Source: Natranaerovirga pectinivora (GTDB taxonomy: Bacteria > Bacillota > Clostridia > Lachnospirales > DSM-24629). From it: a stretch of 64,000 nucleotides of DNA. The stretch lies in contig NZ_SMAL01000006.1 in the NCBI RefSeq assembly GCF_004342165.1, forward strand, positions 1 to 64,000. The letters are read 5' to 3'. The translations under genes were made by a program, and so were the position numbers. Numbering within the stretch: position 1 is the stretch's first letter; the number at the start of each line of letters is the position of its first letter. The notes below the pieces were generated by a model. It searched no databases and was not told the DNA's origin. It saw only the letters and a list, made by a program, of their open reading frames with translations. Positions 1 to 9,243 of this stretch are shown in pieces.

Positions 1-33
1 AATTAACATGTTAAAGGGAATTGAGGATAAGTG

Positions 34-59
34 CATTATTTTTTTACAAAAAAATAATG
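34..59. repeat. A/T hairpin at left edge, possible terminator
   Basis: A 12-bp perfect inverted repeat (CATTATTTTTTT pairing with AAAAAAATAATG) has a two-base loop. It lies upstream of the first gene and could end a transcript from the gene beyond the left edge. No other structure is clear in the first 127 bases. Confidence 0.4.
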
Positions 60-127
60 TTGAGGTTTTTACACCCCAACATTTATTATAGAACCTAAAA
101 AAGAAAGATTATAAAGGAGCGTGTCAT

Positions 128-1216
128 ATGATATCGAACCAAATACTACAAAACACAATAGATGGACTCAAATCAATAACAAAAATAGATATAAATGTAA
201 TGGACATAGAAGGAAAGGTATTAGCTTCTACTGAAGAGAATAAAGAGGATTATAATAGTGCAGTGGTCTCTTTTGTAGCATCCCAAGCAGAAAGTCAATT
301 GGTCCAAGGTTATCATTTCTTTAAAATATTTGATGACTTGCAAGTAGAATTCGTTATTTCTGTAAAAGGGGATGGGGAAGAAGTATACAAAGTTGGGAAG
401 ATAGCTTCTTTTCAAATTCAGAACTTACTTGTAGCCTATAAAGAAAGATTTGATAAGGATAATTTTGTTAAAAATTTATTATTAGATAATTTATTATTGG
501 TTGATATCTACAATCGCTCCAAAAAATTGCATATAGAAACAGAAGTAAAAAGAGTGGTTTATATTGTTGAGACAAAACTAGAAAAAGACAATAATGTGTT
601 AGAAACGGTTCGTAGCATTTTTCCAGCAAAATCAAAAGATTTTATTACAGCAGTAGATGAAAGAAATATCATTTTAGTAAAAGAATTAAAAGATAATGAT
701 GGATACGAAGAAATAGAAAAAACTGCTAAAGTGATTTTAGATACTTTAAATAGCGAAGTAATGTCTAATGTGTATATTGCATTTGGTACAGTGGTTAATG
801 ATATTAAAGACGTTTCTAGATCCTATAAAGAAGCTAGAATGGCTTTAGAGGTAGGGAAGATTTTTTATAGTGATAGATATGTCATTGGATATAATAATTT
901 AGGAATAGGAAGATTGATATATCAATTGCCAATACCACTTTGTAAAATGTTTATCAAAGAAATTTTTGATGGCAAGACACCGGATCAATTTGATGAAGAA
1001 ACAATTACTACTATCAATAAATTTTTTGAGAACAGTTTAAATGTTTCAGAAACATCAAGACAGTTATACATCCATCGTAATACTTTAGTATATAGATTGG
1101 ATAAACTACAAAAAACAACAGGGTTAGATTTAAGGGTCTTTGAAGATGCCATTACTTTTAAAATTGCATTAATGGTTGTAAAATATATGAATCATATGGA
1201 TTATATGAATTATTAA
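128..1216 (+). CDS. PucR/CdaR-type transcriptional regulator
   Basis: Probable DNA-binding regulator of the sugar-diacid (CdaR) / PucR class. The first ~130 residues resemble the CdaR-type ligand sensing region (INVMDIEGKVLASTEE near the start). A middle GGDEF-like PucR linker follows, and the last ~60 residues form the PucR-type helix-turn-helix (NVSETSRQLYIHRNTLVYRL), which is characteristic of the family. Length (362) is normal. An AAAGGAG site lies 8 bases before the ATG. It stands alone, about 75 bp before ftsE, and its target is unknown. No sugar-acid genes are nearby, so the ligand cannot be inferred from context. Confidence 0.8.
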   Translation: MISNQILQNTIDGLKSITKIDINVMDIEGKVLASTEENKEDYNSAVVSFVASQAESQLVQGYHFFKIFDDLQVEFVISVKGDGEEVYKVGKIASFQIQNLLVAYKERFDKDNFVKNLLLDNLLLVDIYNRSKKLHIETEVKRVVYIVETKLEKDNNVLETVRSIFPAKSKDFITAVDERNIILVKELKDNDGYEEIEKTAKVILDTLNSEVMSNVYIAFGTVVNDIKDVSRSYKEARMALEVGKIFYSDRYVIGYNNLGIGRLIYQLPIPLCKMFIKEIFDGKTPDQFDEETITTINKFFENSLNVSETSRQLYIHRNTLVYRLDKLQKTTGLDLRVFEDAITFKIALMVVKYMNHMDYMNY

Positions 1217-1290
1217 GATATAAAAGGTAATAATTATCTATTTAAAAATGACAAAAAAAGCTATAGACTACTAGTAAGGAGGCAGATTCT

Positions 1291-1977
1291 GTGATACAAC
1301 TGGATAACGTTTCAAAAGTGTACCCAAATGGTACAGAAGCACTAAAAAATATAAACATCAAAATAGAAAAAGGAGAATTTGTTTTTATAGTAGGAAGTAG
1401 TGGTTCAGGCAAGTCTACTTTAGTAAAACTATTATTAAAAGAAACAGATCCAACTGAAGGAAGAATATTCATAAAAAATTATAATCTAAGTATCTTAAAA
1501 AGAAAAAATGTGCCTAAGCTTAGAAGAGAACTAGGAATTGTTTTTCAAGATTTTAGATTATTAAAGAATATGACAGTATATGAAAATATAGAGTTTGCTC
1601 TTACGGTAACAGAAGCATCTAGAAGAAAGATAAGAAGACAAGTTCCTATGGTTATGTCTATGGTCGGATTAGCTAACAAAGCCAAAAGTTATCCTTATCA
1701 ATTATCAGGTGGGGAACAGCAAAGAACAGCTTTAGCGAGAGCCCTAGTGAATAATCCGCCAATTCTTTTAGCAGACGAACCTACAGGAAACCTTGACCCT
1801 AAGAACTCTTGGGAGATTATGAAATTATTAGATGATATAAACAAACGTGGGACAACAATCATATTGGTAACACATAATAAAGATATCGTAAATGCCATGC
1901 AAAAAAGAGTAATTACCCTTAATAATGGTAGAGTTATAAGTGATATCCAAAAGGGAGGCTATGATGATGAAAATTAG
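1291..1977 (+). CDS. ftsE: Cell division ATP-binding protein FtsE
   Basis: ATPase subunit of the FtsEX complex, which couples the division machinery to peptidoglycan hydrolase activation at the septum. Walker A (GSSGSGKST, about residues 36-44), ABC signature LSGGEQQR and Walker B ILLADEPTGNLDP are all intact, so the ATPase should be active. At 228 residues it has the usual FtsE length. The start is GTG, with AAGGAGG 8 bases upstream. The 3' end overlaps ftsX by 17 bp, indicating translational coupling. The neighbours ftsX and an M23 peptidase confirm the assignment over other small ABC ATPases. Confidence 0.95.
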   Translation: MIQLDNVSKVYPNGTEALKNINIKIEKGEFVFIVGSSGSGKSTLVKLLLKETDPTEGRIFIKNYNLSILKRKNVPKLRRELGIVFQDFRLLKNMTVYENIEFALTVTEASRRKIRRQVPMVMSMVGLANKAKSYPYQLSGGEQQRTALARALVNNPPILLADEPTGNLDPKNSWEIMKLLDDINKRGTTIILVTHNKDIVNAMQKRVITLNNGRVISDIQKGGYDDEN

Positions 1978-2866
1978 TGCCCTTGGGTATAGCGTAAAAC
2001 AAAGTGTAAAAAACATGGTTAAAAATCGTTTGTTAACTGTTGCATCAATAAGTACAATAGCCGCATGTTTATTTATTCTTGGACTCTTTTATACAATACT
2101 AACCAATTTTCAATATATGGTGAATCATTTAGAGATTGGCGTAACAGTTTTCTTTAGAGAAAACATAACAGAAGAAGAAATAGATTTTATTGAAAGTGAG
2201 ATAAGGCTTAGACCGGAGTTAAAATCCATAAAATATGTCTCACCAGATGAAGCATGGGAAATGTTTAAAGAAAAACTTGGAGATTTTCCAGAAGTATTAC
2301 TTGGTTTTGATGACGATAACCCATTAGCCCATTCTGCATCTTTTGAGATATATCTAGATGATGTTGAAAAGCATAATGAATTTGTAAGATACGTGGAATC
2401 TATACCAGGTGTAAGACTTGTAAGAAGGTCTGATGATGTAGCTGAAATAATTAAAGGATTTAATGTCCTTATTGCCTATGTGTCTATTGGTATTATAATA
2501 ATACTCTTATTGGTCTCTGTATTTCTTATTAGTAATACAGTAAGAATAGGGGTAAGTATGAGAAAAGATGAAATAAAAATTATGAAGCTAATAGGTGCAA
2601 CAGATGGATTCATTAGAAGACCATTTATTTTTGAAGGAATCATTATAGGATTAGTTGGGGGAGCAATACCACTAGGTTTAATATATTTATTGTATAACAA
2701 TGTTATACGTTATATAGAAGAAAGGTTTAATATATTAAGGGACTTGTTACAGTTTCTAGAACCTAGTGAGATATTTAATATCTTAGTACCTGTTTTATTA
2801 GGTATTGGAATTGTTATTGGTATAGTTGGTAGTAGGATTACACTTAAAAAACATTTACGTGTATAA
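1961..2866 (+). CDS. ftsX: Cell division permease-like protein FtsX
   Basis: Membrane partner of FtsE. The N-terminal transmembrane helix (about residues 20-45) is followed by a ~115-residue extracytoplasmic domain of FtsX_ECD type (ITEEEIDFIESEIRL through VRLVRRSDDVAEII). Three more helices in FtsX/MacB arrangement come after it (near 170-195, 220-245 and 270-295). The extracellular loop normally contacts a hydrolase, and the next gene encodes one. Start chosen at the first of three consecutive ATGs following GGGAGG; an upstream in-frame start lies deep in ftsE without an RBS. Confidence 0.95.
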   Translation: MMMKISALGYSVKQSVKNMVKNRLLTVASISTIAACLFILGLFYTILTNFQYMVNHLEIGVTVFFRENITEEEIDFIESEIRLRPELKSIKYVSPDEAWEMFKEKLGDFPEVLLGFDDDNPLAHSASFEIYLDDVEKHNEFVRYVESIPGVRLVRRSDDVAEIIKGFNVLIAYVSIGIIIILLLVSVFLISNTVRIGVSMRKDEIKIMKLIGATDGFIRRPFIFEGIIIGLVGGAIPLGLIYLLYNNVIRYIEERFNILRDLLQFLEPSEIFNILVPVLLGIGIVIGIVGSRITLKKHLRV

Positions 2867-2881
2867 TCATGGAGGTGGGTA

Positions 2882-4021
2882 ATGATTAAGTCTAAAAGAT
2901 TACTTAAAATTGTACTAGCTATTGGTATGCTAACGATTTTATCAACAAGTATTTTTGCAAACCAAATAAATGATGCAAAAAACCAGAAAAACGATTTACA
3001 AGAGAGAATTGAACAAACGAGACAAAAAATAGAAGCATTAGAAGAGAACAAAGCGAATACTAAAAACTACATAAATACCCTTGATAATGAGATTGTAACT
3101 TTGACAAAAGAAATTATGAGTTTAGAAGACCAGCTTACTGTAAAAGAGAGAATGATAGAAAACACCCTAGCTGAATTAGAAGAAGCGAGACAAAATGAAA
3201 GAAGACAATATGAATTAGCTAAAGACAGAATAAGGTTTATGTATGAATATGGTGAAACATCATATATTGATTTATTATTACAATCAACAAGCTTAACGGA
3301 TTTCTTTAATCGGGTAGAGTATGTTGGCAAAATAGTAGAGCATGATAAAAGTGTTATGGAAAACTTATTGTTTGCAAAAGAACTTATTGAAGAAAAAGAG
3401 ATGCAATTAGAAAATGAAAGAAATAAACTTGAACATTTAAGAGCTGAAAATACCCTTCAAAAGCAAACAGTTGAACGTGTTATGGTTATGAAGACTAATG
3501 AATTGGAAAATGTGGCTCAAAATATTGAAAAAAGTATAAAAGCATTAGAAGAAGATGAAAAAAGCTTAAAAGAAACAGAGGATCTTATTAAAAGATTAGA
3601 AGCTGAAAGTAGATTGGTATATGCAGGTGGCAATATGGAATGGCCAGTACCTGGGTATGGGCGAATAAGTTCTCAGTTTGGAATGAGAACCCATCCAATT
3701 TTTAAAACTCAAGATTTTCATAATGGTATAGATATACCAGCACCAACGGGAACCTCTGTGGTTGCAGCAGCAGCAGGACAAGTTGTAGAAGCAGGATGGA
3801 ATAATTCTTATGGGTATTATATTATAATAGACCATGGTAGTGGTTTTATGACACTATATGCACACCATTCTCAATTGCTTGTTCAAAGAGGACAGACCGT
3901 TAAAAAGTGGCAAACGATAGCTAAAATAGGTAGTACAGGTAATTCAACTGGACCTCATTTACATTTTAGTATAAGAAGAAATGGAGAATGGATTAATCCA
4001 TTAACAATGTTAAATCGATAA
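2882..4021 (+). CDS. EnvC-like coiled-coil M23 peptidase
   Basis: Secreted murein hydrolase, probably activated through FtsEX for daughter-cell separation. A signal peptide (residues 1-26, ending near IFANQ) precedes a long coiled coil (about 27-245, rich in E, K, Q and L heptads). A C-terminal LytM/M23 domain begins near 255. Zinc ligands are visible: H280 and D284 in HNGID, and the HLH motif at 359-361. Unlike E. coli EnvC, whose LytM domain is degenerate, the metal site here is intact, so the protein may cut peptidoglycan itself, as PcsB-like and CwlO-like partners of Gram-positive FtsEX do. It starts 15 bp after ftsX. Confidence 0.9.
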   Translation: MIKSKRLLKIVLAIGMLTILSTSIFANQINDAKNQKNDLQERIEQTRQKIEALEENKANTKNYINTLDNEIVTLTKEIMSLEDQLTVKERMIENTLAELEEARQNERRQYELAKDRIRFMYEYGETSYIDLLLQSTSLTDFFNRVEYVGKIVEHDKSVMENLLFAKELIEEKEMQLENERNKLEHLRAENTLQKQTVERVMVMKTNELENVAQNIEKSIKALEEDEKSLKETEDLIKRLEAESRLVYAGGNMEWPVPGYGRISSQFGMRTHPIFKTQDFHNGIDIPAPTGTSVVAAAAGQVVEAGWNNSYGYYIIIDHGSGFMTLYAHHSQLLVQRGQTVKKWQTIAKIGSTGNSTGPHLHFSIRRNGEWINPLTMLNR

Positions 4022-4030
4022 ATTCATATA

Positions 4031-4073
4031 AAAAAGTAGTAATATTAAGTGATACTTAAATTACTACTTTTTA
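4031..4073 (+). terminator. Terminator after the ftsEX-peptidase operon
   Basis: Hairpin with arms AAAAAGTAGTAAT and ATTACTACTTTTT around a smaller internal stem (TAAGT/ACTTA). It ends in a T-run directly after the peptidase gene. Confidence 0.85.
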
Positions 4074-4150
4074 ACATTTAAAGGTAAAAATACTATGATT
4101 TATAATGGGTATTTTCTAAGATATAACAAATACTTTATAACATAGTGATG

Positions 4151-4179
4151 ATTCATATTATATTTTTTCATGGTATAAT
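4151..4179 (+). promoter_or_regulatory. Probable promoter of ctp
   Basis: Extended -10 TGG-TATAAT at 4171-4179, about 50 bp before the protease gene. The -35 region (ATTCAT) is weak. It follows the preceding terminator, which fits a separate transcription unit. Confidence 0.45.
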
Positions 4180-4230
4180 AATTAATGTATAGAATAGAAT
4201 AATATTAGTTAACTAAGGAGATATTTTTAT

Positions 4231-5442
4231 ATGAATAGAGAATACTTAAAAGGTTTAATATCTGGGTTTACCATCATACTCCTTATTGGGGCAATATATA
4301 TTGGTTCAAATAATTTTGTTGACTTTCTTCAAGAAAATGGCATATATTTTGAAGGAACAGGGGTACAAGAATTAGAAGTTGATGAAAAAATAAACAAAAT
4401 CATTAGATATCTAGATAATTTTTATTATGAAGATTTTGATACGGATGAAATTTTAGATAGAGCTTTTAAAGGAATGGTAGCTGGTATTGGTGATCCCTAT
4501 TCTACTTATTATACAGAAGACGAATTTCGGAATGTATTGGAATCAGCGGCAGGTGAATATAGTGGGATAGGTGTTGTTATATCTCACAATGAAGTAGACG
4601 ATGAATTTATAGTATTACTACCTTTTGTAGGTGGACCAGGAGATAAAGCAGGATTGTTACCAGGGGATATTATTATTCAAGTAGATGGGATTAGCATAGA
4701 AGGAATGGATTTAACGGAAACAGTGAATTTAATAAAAGGAGAAGTAGGTACAGAAGTTGTACTAACTATAATAAGAAATAATGACCAACTAGAAGTACCT
4801 ATTATTAGAGAAAAAATAGACATTCCAACTGTATCAAGTGAAATGTTAGAAGACAATATAGGGTATCTAAGAATAAGTGAATTTGATAGGGTCACATATA
4901 ATCAATTTATGGATGCAATAAATGAATTAGAAAACCAGGGTCAAAATGGACTTATTATAGATTTAAGAAATAATCCTGGAGGCATGCTTCATACGGTTAT
5001 TGCTATAGTAGATGAACTGATTCCTAAAAATAAAATAATAGTTTATACGGAAGATAAACATGGTAGACAAGAAATAGAAAGATCTAAAACAGGGACTTAC
5101 TTTGATAGGCCATTGGTAATACTTATAAATGAGCACAGTGCTAGTGCGTCTGAAATACTAGCTGGGGCTATAAAAGATCATGGTGCAGGAACATTGGTTG
5201 GAACTACAACATTTGGTAAAGGTTTGGTTCAACGACTTATACCTCTAGGGGATGGAACAGCAATAAAGACAACAATATCAAGATATTTTACCCCATCTGG
5301 AAATTATATACATGATAGAGGTATTGAACCAGATGTGGAAGTTATTTTACCAGATGAGTTAAGATTTAGAGGCAACCTTACATTGGAAGAAGATTTACAA
5401 TTGCAAAAAGCACTGGAGATAATTAATGAGAAGATAAAATAA
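4231..5442 (+). CDS. Carboxyl-terminal processing protease (S41)
   Basis: CtpA/CtpB-type serine protease anchored by an N-terminal helix (residues 8-27). A PDZ domain covers about 108-190 (GIGVVISHNE; GLLPGDIIIQVDG), and the S41 catalytic domain follows. The Ser-Lys dyad is visible as S305 in HSASASE and K330 in TTTFGKG; their 25-residue spacing matches Prc. 403 residues is normal for the family. In Bacillus the same position downstream of ftsEX is held by ctpB, which cleaves a sporulation signalling protein; whether that role holds here is inference. AAGGAG lies 10 bases before the ATG. Confidence 0.92.
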   Translation: MNREYLKGLISGFTIILLIGAIYIGSNNFVDFLQENGIYFEGTGVQELEVDEKINKIIRYLDNFYYEDFDTDEILDRAFKGMVAGIGDPYSTYYTEDEFRNVLESAAGEYSGIGVVISHNEVDDEFIVLLPFVGGPGDKAGLLPGDIIIQVDGISIEGMDLTETVNLIKGEVGTEVVLTIIRNNDQLEVPIIREKIDIPTVSSEMLEDNIGYLRISEFDRVTYNQFMDAINELENQGQNGLIIDLRNNPGGMLHTVIAIVDELIPKNKIIVYTEDKHGRQEIERSKTGTYFDRPLVILINEHSASASEILAGAIKDHGAGTLVGTTTFGKGLVQRLIPLGDGTAIKTTISRYFTPSGNYIHDRGIEPDVEVILPDELRFRGNLTLEEDLQLQKALEIINEKIK

Positions 5443-5461
5443 ATATAATGGAGATTATTAT

Positions 5462-6721
5462 ATGCATTTATTAGAAATCATTCATTTAACTCTACTTAGT
5501 ACTGCTAAAGCAGTATTCGATAGTGCTTTTTTACTTATTATAATTTTAATAGCTTATATGATTAAAAAAACACAGAACTTAAATATATATGGATATAAAA
5601 TCCCATATAATAGCTTTACTCAATTGATTGAGAGCGTTTTACAAGGCATAATTATTGGTGTGGTAGGGAGTGCTATAATAGCTATTATAGGATTGCCAAT
5701 TCGAATTACTACTCCAATATTATTTCTTCTACCAATTGCTATTATATCTGCATTTATACATCCAAGGTTCCTGTGTTTTTCTTATTCAGCATCCATACTT
5801 TCACTTTTGAGTATTATTTTTAGCGGACAAAATATACTAGGTTATACCATTCCTAATCTAGATATTGATGTAAATGGTTTGATTGTATTAGTAGGTGTTT
5901 TACACTTAATGGAGGCAATACTCATTTTCTTTGTTGGAGGTAAAAACCCTATCCCTATAATAACAAAAAAAAATAATAAAATCGTAATGGGACATATGCT
6001 ACAAAAATTTTGGCCAATACCATTTTCTTTATTAGCACTTAATATAGGAGAAATAAGTGGGAGTATTATAAAAATGCCTAGTTGGTGGCCATTAATAAAG
6101 CCTGTTATTGATAGTAATGCTTCCTATTATTTTGTATTGTTACCTATCATAGGGGCATTAGGATATAGAACAGTTACTTTTGCCTATCGTCCAGAAATAA
6201 AAGCCAAAATCTCTTCTGTAAGACTATTGGTATATAGTGTGATATTAATTATATTGGCAGTGATTTCTGTAGACAATGGTATATTAAGGGTAATAGCAAT
6301 ACTTTTTATGGCACTTGCTCATGAAGGTATTATTCAATACGATCATTTTATAGAAACTGTAAAAAAACCTTTATATGGGGTGCCTAGAAAAGGCATAAGA
6401 GTATTAAGTGTCCATCCTGATGGAATAGCACAACGATTGGGGATAAAAGTTGGAGATATTATACATAATATTAATGGGTTTGAAATTGAAAATTCAAAAG
6501 ACTATAAAACTGTAATGCAAGATAGTTATAAAAGTTTTTATATAGAAGTAGAATGTGAAGAAGGGTATAAAGACAAATTAACATATAATACTTTTATAAA
6601 AGAAAAGAATTTAGGGTTAAATTATTTGCCTGAAAATCCTAAAATAGTATTTAAGTATAATACATTAAATGACTTTAAATTAATAAGGATAATATTAAAG
6701 AAATTGAATAAAAAAATATAA
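5462..6721 (+). CDS. Polytopic PDZ membrane protein, MinJ-like
   Basis: About eight hydrophobic segments fill the first ~300 residues. A cytoplasmic PDZ-like domain of ~80 residues follows (GVPRKGIRVLSVHPDG; AQRLGIKVGDIIHNINGFEI) plus a short tail. The architecture and the place between ctp and uvrBA match Bacillus MinJ (YvjD), which links DivIVA to MinD at the division site. Sequence identity to MinJ cannot be judged here, so the division role is inferred from architecture and synteny. It starts 20 bp after ctp and is probably co-transcribed with it. Confidence 0.75.
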   Translation: MHLLEIIHLTLLSTAKAVFDSAFLLIIILIAYMIKKTQNLNIYGYKIPYNSFTQLIESVLQGIIIGVVGSAIIAIIGLPIRITTPILFLLPIAIISAFIHPRFLCFSYSASILSLLSIIFSGQNILGYTIPNLDIDVNGLIVLVGVLHLMEAILIFFVGGKNPIPIITKKNNKIVMGHMLQKFWPIPFSLLALNIGEISGSIIKMPSWWPLIKPVIDSNASYYFVLLPIIGALGYRTVTFAYRPEIKAKISSVRLLVYSVILIILAVISVDNGILRVIAILFMALAHEGIIQYDHFIETVKKPLYGVPRKGIRVLSVHPDGIAQRLGIKVGDIIHNINGFEIENSKDYKTVMQDSYKSFYIEVECEEGYKDKLTYNTFIKEKNLGLNYLPENPKIVFKYNTLNDFKLIRIILKKLNKKI

Positions 6722-6747
6722 ATGATAGTAAGGTTATTCTTACTATG

Positions 6748-6775
6748 AGAGTATCGACAAAGTCGATACTCTTTT
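6748..6775 (+). terminator. Terminator after minJ-like gene
   Basis: Perfect 11-bp stem AGAGTATCGAC/GTCGATACTCT with an AAA loop and a TTTT tail. A weaker stem (ATAGTAAG/CTTACTAT, 6724-6745) precedes it. Nearly the same 30-base hairpin recurs in the opposite orientation at 60577-60604. Confidence 0.85.
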
Positions 6776-6793
6776 GATATATTCTAGGTGGTG

Positions 6794-6877
6794 AAGGGAT
6801 TTTTATTATATATAAGTTTCAGAAACCTGTAACCATCCTTGGCTACGCTATTACACTTATATATAATAAAAATCCTT
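6794..6877. repeat. Palindromic element with CCATCCTTGGCT core
   Basis: Arms of 22-23 bp (AAGGGATTTTTATTATATA... at 6794-6816; its complement at 6856-6877) enclose a 39-base loop. The loop carries CCATCCTTGGCT (6833-6844), the core shared with the palindromes near 41.4, 45.8, 56.4, 56.6 and 57.8 kb. The arms differ between loci while the core is kept. No coding capacity is seen. Confidence 0.7.
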
Positions 6878-6896
6878 GTTAAAATAGGAACATATG

Positions 6897-6936
6897 TTTT
6901 AAAATTTATATTGATTATGTTATAATAATAAAATAT
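6897..6936 (+). promoter_or_regulatory. uvrBA promoter with LexA/DinR-type box
   Basis: GGAACATATGTTTT (6897-6910) fits the inner part of the Gram-positive LexA consensus GAAC-RNRY-GTTY, differing only in the outermost bases. An extended -10 (TGT-TATAAT) ends at 6936 and places the box over the -35 region. This is the expected arrangement for an SOS-repressed uvrBA operon. Transcripts from here would carry the tandem palindromes at 6967-7203 in their leader. Confidence 0.6.
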
Positions 6937-6966
6937 AATAATAAGAAAGTAGTATTTTCTCAAACT

Positions 6967-7203
6967 TTGCAAGGAAGTTTGTAGATTAGTCTTTCATATC
7001 AACCGTGTAACATGCCATTCGTTTCGCTACAGGCATAAGGTTTCAATGAAAGACTAATCTCCAAATCCTTGCAAGCAAGTTTGTAGATTAGTCTTTCATA
7101 TCAACCGTGTAACATGCCATTCGCTTCGCTACAGGCATAAGGTTTCAATGAAAGACTAATCTCCAAATCCTTGCAAGCAAGTTTGTAGATTAGTCTTTCA
7201 TAT
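6967..7203. repeat. Tandem 102-bp palindromic repeat (2.3 copies)
   Basis: Two full 102-bp units begin at 6967 and 7069; a third stops after ~33 bp at 7203, a few bases before the uvrB ribosome binding site. Each full unit holds a perfect 15-bp inverted repeat, AGATTAGTCTTTCAT (6983-6997, 7085-7099) with its complement (7046-7060, 7148-7162). The partial copy keeps only the left arm (7187-7201), which can pair with the right arm of either unit. The full copies are almost identical, with one T/C difference (CATTCGTTTCG versus CATTCGCTTCG), so the duplication looks recent. Confidence 0.9.
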
Positions 7204-7224
7204 AAAAAAGAAAAAGGTGATTAT

Positions 7225-9216
7225 ATGCCTGAATTTAAGATTGTTTCAGATTTTCAACCAACAGGAGATCAGCCCCAAGCCATAGAGATGCTGGTAGATG
7301 GATATAAAAAGAATAATAAAGCACAAACATTACTAGGGGTAACAGGTTCTGGTAAAACCTTTACGATGGCACATGTAATAGAAAAAATCCAAAAACCAAC
7401 ATTAATTATAGCCCATAACAAAACTTTAGCAGCTCAATTATATGGTGAATTTAAAGAGTTTTTTCCAGAGAATGCAGTTGAGTACTTTGTAAGTTATTAC
7501 GATTATTATCAACCAGAAGCATATGTACCCCATACAGATACATTTATAGAAAAAGATTCATCTATTAATGAAGAAATAGACAAGCTTAGACATTCAGCCA
7601 CTGCATCGTTATTTGAAAGAAAAGATGTTATTATAATAGCCAGTGTATCTTGTATTTATGGATTAGGTGACCCAATAGATTATAATAATTTAGTTGTTTC
7701 ATTAAGACCTGGAATGGAAAAAGAAAGAGATGAAATACTAAGAAAATTAATTGATATACAATATTCTAGAAATGATTTAGATTTTAAAAGAGGTACCTTT
7801 AGAGTTAGAGGAGATGTTGTAGAAGTCTATCCAGCTGGCTCAGGGGAAAGGGCCATAAGAATTGAATTTTTTGGAGATGAAATAGATAGGATAACAGAAG
7901 TAGATACACTAACAGGAGAGTTATTAGGAACCTTAGATCATATTTCTATTTTTCCCGCATCTCATTATGCCATCCCAGAAGAAAAGATAGAACTGGCCAT
8001 CCAATCCATAGAAGAAGAATTAGTAGAATGTGTTAAAAACTTTAAAAGCGAGGACAAACTTTTAGAAGCTCAAAGAATAGCTCAACGAACCAATTTTGAC
8101 ATAGAAATGTTAAGAGAAACAGGATTTTGTTCAGGTGTTGAAAACTATTCAAGACATTTATCTGGACGAGCACCAGGAAGTACACCCCATACATTAATCG
8201 ATTACTTTCCAGAAGATTTTTTAATCATAGTAGATGAATCTCATATAACTTTACCTCAAATTAGAGGAATGTTTGCAGGTGACCAAGCTAGAAAAAGTAC
8301 TCTAGTGGAGTATGGTTTTAGAATGCCATCGGCTAAAGACAATAGACCATTGAATTTTCCAGAGTTTGAAGAAAAAATCAATCAAATATTATTTGTTTCG
8401 GCTACACCTGGCCCATATGAAAAGGCCAATGAAGAATTAAGAGCAGAACAAATTATAAGACCAACAGGTCTATTGGATCCTATTATTGAAGTTAGACCAG
8501 TAAAAGGACAAATTGATGATTTGATAAAAGAAGTAAATATAGAAATAGACAACAAAAGGAAGGTATTGATTACAACATTAACAAAGAGAATGTCAGAGGA
8601 CTTAACCAATTATATGAAAGAAGTTGGCATACGAGTAAGGTATCTACATTCTGATATTGATACTTTAGAAAGAATGGAAATTGTAAGAGACTTAAGAATG
8701 GATGTTTTTGATGTTTTAATTGGTATTAATTTATTAAGAGAAGGCTTGGATATACCAGAAGTTGCTTTAGTGACAATATTAGATGCAGATAAAGAAGGTT
8801 TTTTACGTTCAGAAACCTCTCTTATTCAAACGGTGGGTAGAGCTGCAAGAAATGCTGAAGGTAGAGTTATTATGTATGCTGATAAAATCACAGACTCTAT
8901 GAGAAAGGCAATCTCTGAAACCAATCGAAGAAGGTTGATTCAAGAAGAATATAACAATGTCCATGGCATTACACCTCAAACCATTAAAAAGAAAGTAAGA
9001 GATTTAATTAGAATATCAAAAGTATCTGATGAAAAAGGGTCATATCAACTTAAAAAAGATCCTGAGTCTATGGATATAGACGAAATAAGAGCATTAACAA
9101 GTCAATTATCTAAAGAGATGCATCAAGCAGCAGCAGACTTACAATTTGAGAAAGCAGCAACAATACGTGATGAATTAATAGAGCTAAAAAAACACTTGCA
9201 AAAGTTAAAGGATTAA
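7225..9216 (+). CDS. uvrB: Excinuclease ABC subunit B
   Basis: DNA-unwinding and damage-verification subunit of nucleotide excision repair. A superfamily 2 helicase fold carries Walker A GVTGSGKT (about residues 38-45). The tyrosine-rich beta-hairpin [16 protein letters not shown] is diagnostic of UvrB, and a DESH box is present. The C-terminal UVR motif that binds UvrC ([16 protein letters not shown]) lies near 635-650. Length 663 is standard. The RBS is modest (AAAGGTGA). It is paired with uvrA 27 bp downstream under the LexA-type promoter upstream. Confidence 0.98.
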   Translation: MPEFKIVSDFQPTGDQPQAIEMLVDGYKKNNKAQTLLGVTGSGKTFTMAHVIEKIQKPTLIIAHNKTLAAQLYGEFKEFFPENAVEYFVSYYDYYQPEAYVPHTDTFIEKDSSINEEIDKLRHSATASLFERKDVIIIASVSCIYGLGDPIDYNNLVVSLRPGMEKERDEILRKLIDIQYSRNDLDFKRGTFRVRGDVVEVYPAGSGERAIRIEFFGDEIDRITEVDTLTGELLGTLDHISIFPASHYAIPEEKIELAIQSIEEELVECVKNFKSEDKLLEAQRIAQRTNFDIEMLRETGFCSGVENYSRHLSGRAPGSTPHTLIDYFPEDFLIIVDESHITLPQIRGMFAGDQARKSTLVEYGFRMPSAKDNRPLNFPEFEEKINQILFVSATPGPYEKANEELRAEQIIRPTGLLDPIIEVRPVKGQIDDLIKEVNIEIDNKRKVLITTLTKRMSEDLTNYMKEVGIRVRYLHSDIDTLERMEIVRDLRMDVFDVLIGINLLREGLDIPEVALVTILDADKEGFLRSETSLIQTVGRAARNAEGRVIMYADKITDSMRKAISETNRRRLIQEEYNNVHGITPQTIKKKVRDLIRISKVSDEKGSYQLKKDPESMDIDEIRALTSQLSKEMHQAAADLQFEKAATIRDELIELKKHLQKLKD

Positions 9217-9243
9217 TCGTTACATTAGAAAGAAGAGGATATA

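Noticed and set aside
6967-7203. Repeats near 7 kb as a CRISPR array
   Set aside because: The period is 102 bp, there are only two full copies, the whole unit (not just a short repeat) is conserved, and there are no cas genes.
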